Under the pieces are notes generated by a model. It was not told the origin of the DNA, did not search any database, and was given only the letters and a program-made list of their open reading frames with translations. Shown here in pieces: positions 1 through 5,008 of a stretch of DNA of 5,319 bases. Origin of the DNA: Thermoleophilia bacterium. Lineage in GTDB: Bacteria > Actinomycetota > Thermoleophilia > Gaiellales > Gaiellaceae. The position numbers were made by a program, and so were the translations under genes. The stretch spans positions 1 to 5,319 of the forward strand of contig JAERMP010000177.1 of the NCBI GenBank assembly GCA_016844515.1, read 5' to 3'. How positions within the stretch are numbered: position 1 is the stretch's first letter; each line of letters begins with the position of its first letter.

Positions 1-768
1 GTCGAGCCACGCCTCGTCGATCTCGGTCTCGTCGTCGATCAGGTATGCGTGAGTCCCGGCGGCGCGAGCGGTCTCGACCAAGCGGTTCGAGTTCGACGAG
101 TTGCGCGAGCCGATGACCAGAAGCAAGTCGATCTCGGGGAGCATCTCCTTGACCGCCCACTGGCGGTTGGAGGTTGCGTAACAGATGTCCTCCTTGCGCG
201 GCGCGCGTATCTCCGGAAAACGGCGTCGCAGCGTCGTGATGATCTCGCCGGTCTCGTCGACCGAGAGGGTCGTCTGCGTCACGTACGCGAGCCTGGTGTC
301 CGCAGGGAGATCGAGCGCCTCAGCCTCTGCGACGGTCTGAACGAGAACCGTCGCGTCGGGAGCCTCACCCATTGTTCCGACCACTTCCTCGTGCCCCTCG
401 TGGCCGATGAGCACGACCGTATAGCCCTCCTGGGCGTAACGCCGCGCCTGAACGTGCACCTTGGTGACGAGCGGGCAGACGGCGTCTATGACGTTGTGCC
501 CCAGGCGAGCCGAGTTCTCGAACACCGCCGGCGCGACTCCGTGGGCCGAGTAAACGACGGTTGCACCTTCGGGCACCTCGGTCTCCTCGTCGACGAAGAT
601 CGCCCCGCGCGCCTCGAGATCGCGAACGACGTGAATGTTGTGGACGATCTGCTTGCGCACGTACACCGGGGAGCCGTAGTGCTCGAGCGCGAGCTCCACG
701 GTCTCAACCGCGCGCTCGACACCAGCGCAGTAGCCGCGTGGAGATGCGAGGAGAACGCGCTCGACCAT
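1..768 (-). CDS. ispH: 4-hydroxy-3-methylbut-2-enyl diphosphate reductase (IspH/LytB), 3' end cut by the window
   Basis: IspH is the last enzyme of the MEP pathway: a cytosolic iron-sulfur enzyme that reductively dehydroxylates HMBPP to IPP and DMAPP. The 256 visible residues read straight through from the ATG to the window edge. All three cluster-binding cysteines are present: C14 in PRGYCAG, C98 in DAVCPLV and C196 in EDICYATS. The substrate-pocket residues are also present: H43 (VHN), H76 (SAHGV), H126 and E128 (GHEGHEE), T166/T167 (TQTT) and the SSNSNR segment at 224-229. Family members are about 310-320 residues, so some 55-60 C-terminal residues lie outside. An in-frame GTG at 774 is an alternative start: the AGGG at 782-785 sits 7 nt from the GTG but 13 nt from the ATG. 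The GTG start would add only Met-Ser. The gene follows the transporter by 22 bp on the same strand, so they are probably cotranscribed. Identity is essentially certain. Confidence 0.97.
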   Translation of the reverse strand, partial: MVERVLLASPRGYCAGVERAVETVELALEHYGSPVYVRKQIVHNIHVVRDLEARGAIFVDEETEVPEGATVVYSAHGVAPAVFENSARLGHNVIDAVCPLVTKVHVQARRYAQEGYTVVLIGHEGHEEVVGTMGEAPDATVLVQTVAEAEALDLPADTRLAYVTQTTLSVDETGEIITTLRRRFPEIRAPRKEDICYATSNRQWAVKEMLPEIDLLLVIGSRNSSNSNRLVETARAAGTHAYLIDDETEIDEAWLD

Positions 769-781
769 TGACACAGCGTAG

Positions 782-785
782 CCCT
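782..785 (-). promoter_or_regulatory. Candidate Shine-Dalgarno (AGGG) of ispH
   Basis: On the minus strand AGGG lies in the 22-bp gap between the transporter stop and ispH. Its spacing is 7 nt to a GTG at 774 and 13 nt to the ATG at 768. If it is used, it favours the GTG start. It is only four bases long, so the support is modest. Confidence 0.35.
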
Positions 786-790
786 GGCCG

Positions 791-1738
791 TCAGCGTGCG
801 GATTGGGCGACGAAGATGCCAGCAATGACGACGGCACCGCCGATGAGCTGCGTCGGCCCGAACGTCTCGCCGAGCCAGACCCAAGCGACGACCGTGGCGA
901 CGACCGGCTCGAGCGTCGCCACGATCGAAGCGCGCGTCGCGCTGATGTGGCGGAGCGATCCCGTGAGCAGGGAGAAGGTGACCATCGTCCCAACCACAAC
1001 GATGAATGTGACGAGCGCCCAGACGGGTGCGGAGTACTCGGACAGGTTTCCCTGGAGCGAGACCTCGTTTCCGAGAACGCTCCAAGGAAAGTCCCAGAGC
1101 GGCTGGAGGACGGCCCAGAGCAGCGCAGCGAACAGGAATCCGTAGAACGAAAGAGAGGCGGCGTCGCGGTGCTGTCGCTCGCGCTCGGCCATGAGGAGAT
1201 ACGCGGTCAGCGCGAGCGCGCCACCGAACGCGGCGGTGACTCCAACTGTGCTGAATGCGACACCTGCCCAGAGCTCGACAACGAGCGCGAGGCCAGTCAG
1301 GCAAAGCGCCACAGCGACCCAGATGCGACGCAGGATGCGCTCCTTGTAGACGAACCGGGCGAAGAGGGCGACGAACAGCGGGGCCGTGAACTCGATGAGG
1401 AGTGCCACGCCCACGGGGAGGTTCTCGATCGCGACGAAGTAAAGCCATTGCACGAGTGCGATCCCGACGAGGCCGAACACGATCAGGAAGAGGAGCTCTC
1501 GGCGCCCGACTCGTAGCCGCGATGGAGCGACCGCCAGAAGGAACGCGAGAAAGAGAGTCGCTGCACATGTGTTGCGGATCTGTGCGAGCTCGAGTGAAGA
1601 GAGGCCCGAGCCGAGGACGACCTTCGAGACGCTGCCGTTGACCGCGAAGAGCGTGGCGGCCGTCGCGACCATTGCGTAGCCGAGTCGCGTCTTGTCGTCG
1701 GGCCGCCCCTCCGGGAGCAGGGTGGGGGCGTCGACCAT
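791..1738 (-). CDS. EamA/DMT-superfamily transporter, ten membrane helices
   Basis: This is a 315-residue inner-membrane protein of the drug/metabolite transporter superfamily, whose members export or import small metabolites such as amino acids and sugars. The substrate cannot be read from the sequence. Two EamA repeats are visible, roughly residues 20-155 and 163-312, each about five hydrophobic helices. The end of repeat 1 has NLPVGVALLIEFTAPLF followed by the charged YKER turn at 131-134. The matching part of repeat 2 has SATRASIVATLEPVVA followed by WLGE at 288-291. Both are the typical helix-4 'P' motif and acidic/basic turn of the family, and the length is normal. The ATG at 1738 is followed by a short polar N-terminus before helix 1. 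No Shine-Dalgarno precedes it, and a TAGCCT (TANNNT-type) hexamer ends 8 nt upstream, so a leaderless message is possible. The gene is divergent from tRNA-Pro and precedes ispH by 22 bp. Linkage to ispH suggests shared transcription, not a proven shared role. Confidence 0.93.
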   Translation of the reverse strand: MVDAPTLLPEGRPDDKTRLGYAMVATAATLFAVNGSVSKVVLGSGLSSLELAQIRNTCAATLFLAFLLAVAPSRLRVGRRELLFLIVFGLVGIALVQWLYFVAIENLPVGVALLIEFTAPLFVALFARFVYKERILRRIWVAVALCLTGLALVVELWAGVAFSTVGVTAAFGGALALTAYLLMAERERQHRDAASLSFYGFLFAALLWAVLQPLWDFPWSVLGNEVSLQGNLSEYSAPVWALVTFIVVVGTMVTFSLLTGSLRHISATRASIVATLEPVVATVVAWVWLGETFGPTQLIGGAVVIAGIFVAQSAR

Positions 1739-1746
1739 AGGCCGGC

Positions 1747-1752
1747 AGGCTA
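1747..1752 (-). promoter_or_regulatory. Possible -10 hexamer (TAGCCT) for the transporter-ispH transcript
   Basis: On the minus strand TAGCCT fits the actinobacterial TANNNT -10 pattern and ends 8 nt before the transporter ATG. This would give a leaderless or nearly leaderless message, in keeping with the missing Shine-Dalgarno. No clear -35 is seen. The whole gap to the divergent tRNA is only 35 bp, so the two promoters must interleave or extend into the genes. Confidence 0.25.
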
Positions 1753-1758
1753 TCCGCC

Positions 1759-1764
1759 TAGACT
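1759..1764 (+). promoter_or_regulatory. Possible -10 hexamer (TAGACT) for tRNA-Pro
   Basis: TAGACT matches TATAAT at four of six positions and also fits TANNNT. It ends 9 nt before the mature tRNA 5' end, so transcription would begin just upstream and leave a very short 5' leader for RNase P. I see no good -35 at normal spacing, so the call is weak. Confidence 0.3.
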
Positions 1765-1773
1765 GTCCGGACT

Positions 1774-1847
1774 CGGGGCGTAGCTCAGCCTGGTAGAGCG
1801 CCCGCTTTGGGAGCGGGAGGCCGACAGTTCAAGTCTGTCCGCCCCGA
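1774..1847 (+). tRNA. tRNA-Pro (anticodon UGG)
   Basis: A full cloverleaf of 74 nt can be drawn. The acceptor stem CGGGGCG (1774-1780) pairs at all seven positions with CGCCCCG (1840-1846), with A1847 as discriminator. The D arm is GCTC/GAGC (1783-1786 with 1796-1799). The anticodon stem CCCGC/GCGGG (1801-1805 with 1813-1817) closes the seven-base loop TTTGGGA with anticodon TGG at 1808-1810. The T arm GACAG/CTGTC (1823-1827 with 1835-1839) closes TTCAAGT. The C1-G72 pair and G35-G36 of the anticodon are normal for proline. The 3' CCA is not encoded: CTG follows, so CCA must be added after 3' processing, probably by an RNase Z-type cut. The next gene starts 3 nt after the discriminator base. 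Confidence 0.97.
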
Positions 1848-1850
1848 CTG

Positions 1851-2534
1851 GTGAGATCCGCGCTGTTCGCAACGGCCGTCGCGCTCGTTGTCGCCCTCGT
1901 CGCGCTGGCACCCGAGGATGGCGCCTCGGGCCCAAGTAACAGACTGTTGCAAGGCAAGAAGGTCTTTCGAGGATCCATCGAGCGGATCGACGCGACTCAG
2001 GCCGAGCGAATGACAGGCGTCTCGTGGCGGGCCGGCTGTCCCGTGGCGCTCGGTGACCTCCGCATGCTCACGATGACTCACCGGGGTTTCGACGGACGCA
2101 CGCATATCGGCCGGCTCATCGTCCACGAGGACGTCGCTGCCGACGTCCTCGGCGTGTTTCGTCGCCTCTACGCCTCGCGCTTCCCGATTCGCCGGATGGT
2201 TCCGGTCGACGCGTACGGCGCCAGTGACTTCCGCTCGATCGAGGCCGACAACACCTCGGCGTTCAACTGCCGCGATGTCGAGGGTACGAGCCGCTGGTCG
2301 GAGCACGCCTTCGGCCGCGCGATCGATATCAACCCGATCGAAAACCCGTACGTCTCAGGTGGGCGCACGTCGCACCGCGCGAGTGCGCCGTACGTCGACC
2401 GCTCACGACGTCGTCCCGGCATGGCCTACGAAGGCGGCACGCTCGTCCGCGCGCTCGACGCGATCGGCTGGGGTTGGGGTGGCCGCTGGACGGCGGTCAG
2501 GGACTACCAGCACTTCTCGGCCAGCGGCCGGTAG
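1851..2534 (+). CDS. Secreted M15-family zinc peptidase (M15C-like peptidoglycan peptidase)
   Basis: This 227-residue protein should cleave peptide bridges of peptidoglycan outside the membrane, as D-Ala-D-Ala carboxypeptidases or L-Ala-D-Glu endopeptidases of family M15 do. Residues 4-20 form a hydrophobic export segment after Arg2. The catalytic domain fills about 60-227. The zinc ligands are H152 and D159 in SEHAFGRAIDINP and H221 in DYQHF. D218, three residues before H221, takes the catalytic acid position. The spacing (H-x6-D and D-x2-H) matches the T5-endolysin-like M15C subgroup better than VanY, which has Glu there. C63 and C140 could form a disulfide once exported. The GTG start is chosen because it gives a complete signal segment; in-frame reading is blocked by TAG at 1794, and the next plausible start (TTG at codon 33) would lose the signal. 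No Shine-Dalgarno is possible because the tRNA ends 3 nt upstream. Whether it is a carboxy- or endopeptidase is not settled. Confidence 0.9.
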   Translation: MRSALFATAVALVVALVALAPEDGASGPSNRLLQGKKVFRGSIERIDATQAERMTGVSWRAGCPVALGDLRMLTMTHRGFDGRTHIGRLIVHEDVAADVLGVFRRLYASRFPIRRMVPVDAYGASDFRSIEADNTSAFNCRDVEGTSRWSEHAFGRAIDINPIENPYVSGGRTSHRASAPYVDRSRRRPGMAYEGGTLVRALDAIGWGWGGRWTAVRDYQHFSASGR

Positions 2535-2561
2535 CGGTAAGCGGGCTGCGTACTTCTACCG

Positions 2562-2786
2562 ATGTGTCACGTTGTTCGTGGTCCTAGGCGCACTCGTCGG
2601 AGCGACATCACAGAGTGGGGCTGGGGCGCAGGGCTCGCACTCTGGCTCTCGGGTGCCGCCGCTGTCGCAACCGCGATCGCGGCCGGTGTCATGGCCGTGG
2701 TTGCGGTGGTTAAGGGTGAGCGATCGATTCTGCTGCTTGGGCCTCTCCTCTTCGGGGCGTTCTGGGTGATGTTTCGTCCTCGGTGA
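2562..2786 (+). CDS. Small two-helix membrane protein, unknown function
   Basis: This is a 74-residue reading frame that I do not recognise. The N-terminal 17 residues are basic (RGPRRTRRS). A first hydrophobic segment covers about 23-50 and is alanine/valine rich. A short charged turn KGER at 51-54 is followed by a second segment at about 56-71, ending in RPR. This charged-turn-between-helices pattern is typical of real small membrane proteins rather than of a shadow frame, and neither opposite-strand frame here resembles a known protein. It starts 27 bp after the peptidase stop on the same strand and ends 25 bp before the stem-loop at 2812, so it would be the last gene of the tRNA-peptidase group. 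No Shine-Dalgarno precedes the ATG, and the true start may differ. It could be a non-coding stretch by chance. Confidence 0.5.
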   Translation: MCHVVRGPRRTRRSDITEWGWGAGLALWLSGAAAVATAIAAGVMAVVAVVKGERSILLLGPLLFGAFWVMFRPR

Positions 2787-2811
2787 ATTCCTCTCACCCC
2801 ACTAGCAAAAC

Positions 2812-2843
2812 GATGAGGGGCGGCCGAATAGCCGCCCCTTATC
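2812..2843 (-). terminator. 13-bp stem-loop between convergent genes, terminator of the aquaporin transcript
   Basis: The arms 2812-2824 and 2831-2843 pair over 13 positions with one G-T wobble, around the six-base loop CGAATA. The core AGGGGCGGC/GCCGCCCCT is very GC-rich. On the minus strand the stem is followed by GTTTTGC, a short T run, so it fits an intrinsic terminator for the aquaporin gene, which stops 21 bp upstream of it in that direction. On the plus strand no T run follows. There it may still act as a hairpin protecting or weakly ending the message of the small membrane protein. It lies in the 78-bp gap between the two convergent stop codons. Confidence 0.75.
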
Positions 2844-2864
2844 CGAGTCGGTGCTCTCCCGGAC

Positions 2865-3557
2865 CTATGCGGTCGCAGGCTCGCGGCGAGCGATGACGTA
2901 CGCCCAGATCGCAGCGCCTAGGATCCCACCGGCGAACGGGCCGACGATGTAGATCCACACGTCGCCCCATTCCTGGTTGAAGAGCACGGGGTCGAGCGAG
3001 CGGGCCGGATTGTAGGATCCGCCCGACGCCGGACCGATCGTCGTGACGGCGGTGAAGATGACCAGCCCGATGAGGAAGGGCGCCATGACGCCTTTCCAGG
3101 GTGCGCGGTCGTCGGTCGCGACCGTGAGGATGACCATGACCAGGATTCCCGTACCGATGATCTCCAGCACGAGAGCGGCCCAGTTGTCGATTCCGCTGCC
3201 CGGCTGCGTATGGAGGGCGTCGGTGACGTCGCTCGAGTAGACGATCGCCATCACGAGCACTGCTCCGAACCCGCCGACGAGCTGGGCGATCCAGTAGGGA
3301 ACGACGTCGCGGCTGGGGAATCGTCCGGCGATCGCAAGCCCGGCGCTCACGGCTGGGTTGTAGTGCCCGCCCGAGATGTGCCCGAACGCGGTGATCGCAA
3401 GGGCGAGGCCGAAGCCGAAGCCGACCGCAACTCCGAGCGGCGTGATCGCCTCCGCGCCGATATCGACGACGACCGCGATTCCGCTGAAGCCGAGGAAGAA
3501 GAAGACGAACGTTCCGAGCGCTTCGGCACCGAGGCGTACGCCCAGGGGGTGATCCAT
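2865..3557 (-). CDS. Aquaporin / MIP-family channel
   Basis: This 230-residue inner-membrane channel belongs to the major intrinsic protein family, which passes water and small uncharged solutes. Six helices and two pore half-helices are visible, with the two signature motifs GGHYNPAVS (N67-P68-A69) and GGSYNPARS (N183-P184-A185). HISGGH precedes the first motif as in E. coli AqpZ, and the length is normal (AqpZ 231). Aligned by hand to AqpZ from memory, the aromatic/arginine selectivity positions are F47, V171, G180 and R186, against Phe, His, Thr and Arg in the water-selective AqpZ. The missing His suggests a wider, less water-specific pore. Ser follows the second NPAR where glycerol facilitators have Asp, so it is not a plain GlpF. 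The start is supported by GGAGGT 6 nt upstream. It follows the glycosyltransferase by 75 bp on the same strand and could share its transcript. Family assignment is secure; the solute is unknown. Confidence 0.96.
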   Translation of the reverse strand: MDHPLGVRLGAEALGTFVFFFLGFSGIAVVVDIGAEAITPLGVAVGFGFGLALAITAFGHISGGHYNPAVSAGLAIAGRFPSRDVVPYWIAQLVGGFGAVLVMAIVYSSDVTDALHTQPGSGIDNWAALVLEIIGTGILVMVILTVATDDRAPWKGVMAPFLIGLVIFTAVTTIGPASGGSYNPARSLDPVLFNQEWGDVWIYIVGPFAGGILGAAIWAYVIARREPATA

Positions 3558-3563
3558 CAGCTG

Positions 3564-3569
3564 ACCTCC
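3564..3569 (-). promoter_or_regulatory. Shine-Dalgarno GGAGGT of the aquaporin gene
   Basis: On the minus strand GGAGGT lies 6 nt before the ATG at 3557. It is a near-perfect anti-16S match at good spacing, and it fixes the start. It is the only strong ribosome binding site in the window, in contrast to the other starts. Confidence 0.85.
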
Positions 3570-3632
3570 GAATTCAGGATTGCCGCCCGATTCGGCACCG
3601 GTCCGCAGATTCCTGGCGGCGGGAAGACGGAG

Positions 3633-4937
3633 TCAGTGCGTGATCGGGACGTGTTCACGCGCGAGCCGCTCGATGAGCGCTGCGGCTCGCTCCGTCCCCG
3701 GAGCCGACTGCACGCGGTCTGCGATCGATGCCATGCGCGCTGGGAGCGCCGCGTCATCGAGCAACCGATCGAGAGCGCCGAGCAGGTCGGCCTCTTCGAA
3801 CTCGTAGGTCGGCAGGCGGATACCGAAACCGGTCTCGTCCACCCGCTGCGCGTTGTCGTACTGATCCCAGAACAGCGGGAGCGCGACCATCGGCTTCCCG
3901 AAGTGGAAGCACTCGGTGGTCGTGTTGTTCCCCGCGTGGGTGATGACGACATCCGCGAGTGGGAGCAGCGCCGGCTGGGGCAGGAACTCTTCGCCCCACA
4001 TGTTGTCGGCCAGCTCGAACTCGGCGTGCTGCGGCCCCTTGGAGACGACGACTCGATGCCGGGAACGCGAGAGCACGTCCACCAGGCGCTTCATGAGGTC
4101 GACGTCGGCCGAGCCGAGGCTGCCAAGTGAGAGGTACACGAGCGCTCCGTCCCCGGAGGCGATGTACGACGGAAGCTCGGCTTGCTCGTCCGAGCGTCGG
4201 ACGCAGGTCTCGAGCCGATGCCACGTCGGCGCGAGCGGCCGGCTTCGCCGATAGTCCACGTCCTCCGGGTACACGTAGAGGTTGAGCCACTCGGACTCGT
4301 TGATGAACTCCGCGGCGGGAAGCTGCGGAGCCCCGCGCTCCGAGCAGAAAACCGAGAACTCGCCGTGTAGGTCGGCGATCGCGCGGCTGTAAGCCGCGCG
4401 GAACTCACCCCATCCACTCGTGTCGTCAGCCGGGTACCCGGAGAACACGGGCGCGATCGCGTCGTCCCTGAGCTCGAGCGGGTTGCAGGAGACGACTCGA
4501 GCCCAGGGCCTGCCGGAGTGGTGGATCGCCGGGAAGCAGACGACGTTGTCCTCGACGATCGCGTCGGGCTCAATCTCGTCGAAGATCTCGCGCAGCCGAT
4601 CGTCGACGAATTGAGCGCCGTCACAGAGCGCTCGCCAGGTCGGCTCGATGAACTCCGCCAGTTGGTCGACGGTCGGCTTACGAAAGACCGGCGCCGTCTC
4701 GCGGATGAAGTCCTTCCAGAACTGGCCGGGTTCCTCCTCGACCTCCGGGGCCGGCCCTAGCCTCATCAAGCGCTCCTCGAATCCCTGTGCCTCGAGGTTC
4801 CCGGCGAACGACTCCTCGATCACGAACACCACGCGATGCCCGCGCTCGCGCAGCACTTGGCCGATCCCGACGCAGTTGTTCGTCGGGCCGTAGGCGCCCT
4901 CGGGGAAGAAGACGATGGTGGAGTTCTCGCTCGCCAT
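3633..4937 (-). CDS. GT-B glycosyltransferase, family 1 (UGT/macrolide-glycosyltransferase type)
   Basis: This 434-residue cytosolic or membrane-associated enzyme should transfer a sugar from a nucleotide donor to a small or lipid acceptor. The N-terminal acceptor domain (about 6-235) begins with the strand TIVFFPEGAYG and the RGHRVVFV segment (32-39). The C-terminal donor domain (about 260-430) has LVYLSLGSLGS (266-276), the FLPQPALLPLADVVITHAG segment and the donor box HAGNNTTTE (334-342), closing with WDQYDNA (357-363). D358-Q359 occupy the usual sugar-contacting pair. The length is normal for bacterial family-1 enzymes. The N-terminal motif is odd: the usual GHxxP with catalytic His reads GPTNN (17-21), with Pro18 at the His position. 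The ATG at 4937 is the only start placing Met just before strand 1. No Shine-Dalgarno is visible, and the start sits inside a tandem repeat. It is divergent from the maltokinase-like gene and precedes the aquaporin by 75 bp. The acceptor is unknown. Confidence 0.92.
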   Translation of the reverse strand: MASENSTIVFFPEGAYGPTNNCVGIGQVLRERGHRVVFVIEESFAGNLEAQGFEERLMRLGPAPEVEEEPGQFWKDFIRETAPVFRKPTVDQLAEFIEPTWRALCDGAQFVDDRLREIFDEIEPDAIVEDNVVCFPAIHHSGRPWARVVSCNPLELRDDAIAPVFSGYPADDTSGWGEFRAAYSRAIADLHGEFSVFCSERGAPQLPAAEFINESEWLNLYVYPEDVDYRRSRPLAPTWHRLETCVRRSDEQAELPSYIASGDGALVYLSLGSLGSADVDLMKRLVDVLSRSRHRVVVSKGPQHAEFELADNMWGEEFLPQPALLPLADVVITHAGNNTTTECFHFGKPMVALPLFWDQYDNAQRVDETGFGIRLPTYEFEEADLLGALDRLLDDAALPARMASIADRVQSAPGTERAAALIERLAREHVPITH

Positions 4938-5005
4938 CAGCGTGAGTCGGCGAAGCTATGGAACTCGCTCGCCATCAGCGTGAGTCGGCGAAGCTATGGA
5001 ACTCG
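4926..5005. repeat. Perfect tandem direct repeat: two 42-bp copies, period 38
   Basis: Copy 1 is 4926-4967 and copy 2 is 4964-5005, sharing 4 bp, with no mismatch. The identity ends at 4925/4963 and 4968/5006. The unit covers the first codons and ATG of the glycosyltransferase and fills the whole 71-bp gap to the divergent maltokinase-like gene. Each copy carries, on the minus strand, TAGCTT (a TANNNT-type hexamer) followed by CTGATGGCGAGC, so the start region is present twice in different frames (38 is not a multiple of three). Each copy also holds the small dyad TCAGCGTGA (4937-4945 and 4975-4983). It is either a recent duplication of a regulatory/start region or an assembly error. Confidence 0.95.
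4937..4975 (-). CDS. Possible 12-codon upstream reading frame overlapping the glycosyltransferase start
   Basis: The duplicated ATG at 4975 opens a frame encoding MASEFHSFADSR that ends at TGA 4939-4937. The stop shares its A with the glycosyltransferase ATG (TGATG), the arrangement seen in translationally coupled genes. It begins with the same MASE as the real gene and exists only because of the 38-bp duplication. No Shine-Dalgarno is present. It may be an untranslated by-product, or it may act as a short leader frame that tunes glycosyltransferase translation. Confidence 0.25.
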   Translation of the reverse strand: MASEFHSFADSR

Positions 5006-5008
5006 GAG

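Noticed and set aside
49..771. A 240-residue plus-strand reading frame over ispH
   Set aside because: It is the reverse-strand shadow of ispH, which has all its cluster cysteines in the minus frame. The shadow product is Arg/Asp-rich with no recognisable domain.
486..1568. A 360-residue minus-strand frame, the longest in the first third
   Set aside because: It is extremely Arg-rich and lies in a shifted frame across both ispH and the transporter, as expected from GC-rich codon bias.
1774..1860. tRNA gene as an integration site of a mobile element
   Set aside because: No repeat of the tRNA 3' end, integrase or mobile gene is seen in the window, and ordinary chromosomal genes flank it.
3405..3430. 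Short CCGAAG-like repetition
   Set aside because: It encodes the GFGFG glycine/phenylalanine stretch of aquaporin helix 2. It is codon-driven, not a separate repeat.
3580..3597. Inverted repeat TGCCG/CGGCA with a 7-base loop between glycosyltransferase and aquaporin
   Set aside because: Only five base pairs and no T run follow, so it is not supportable as a terminator or operator.
3210..4130. A 306-residue plus-strand frame with acidic repeats such as EAEAEAD and EEEEDE
   Set aside because: It is antisense to the aquaporin and glycosyltransferase. The acidic runs come from the reverse complement of the GFGFG-type and FVFFF helix codons.
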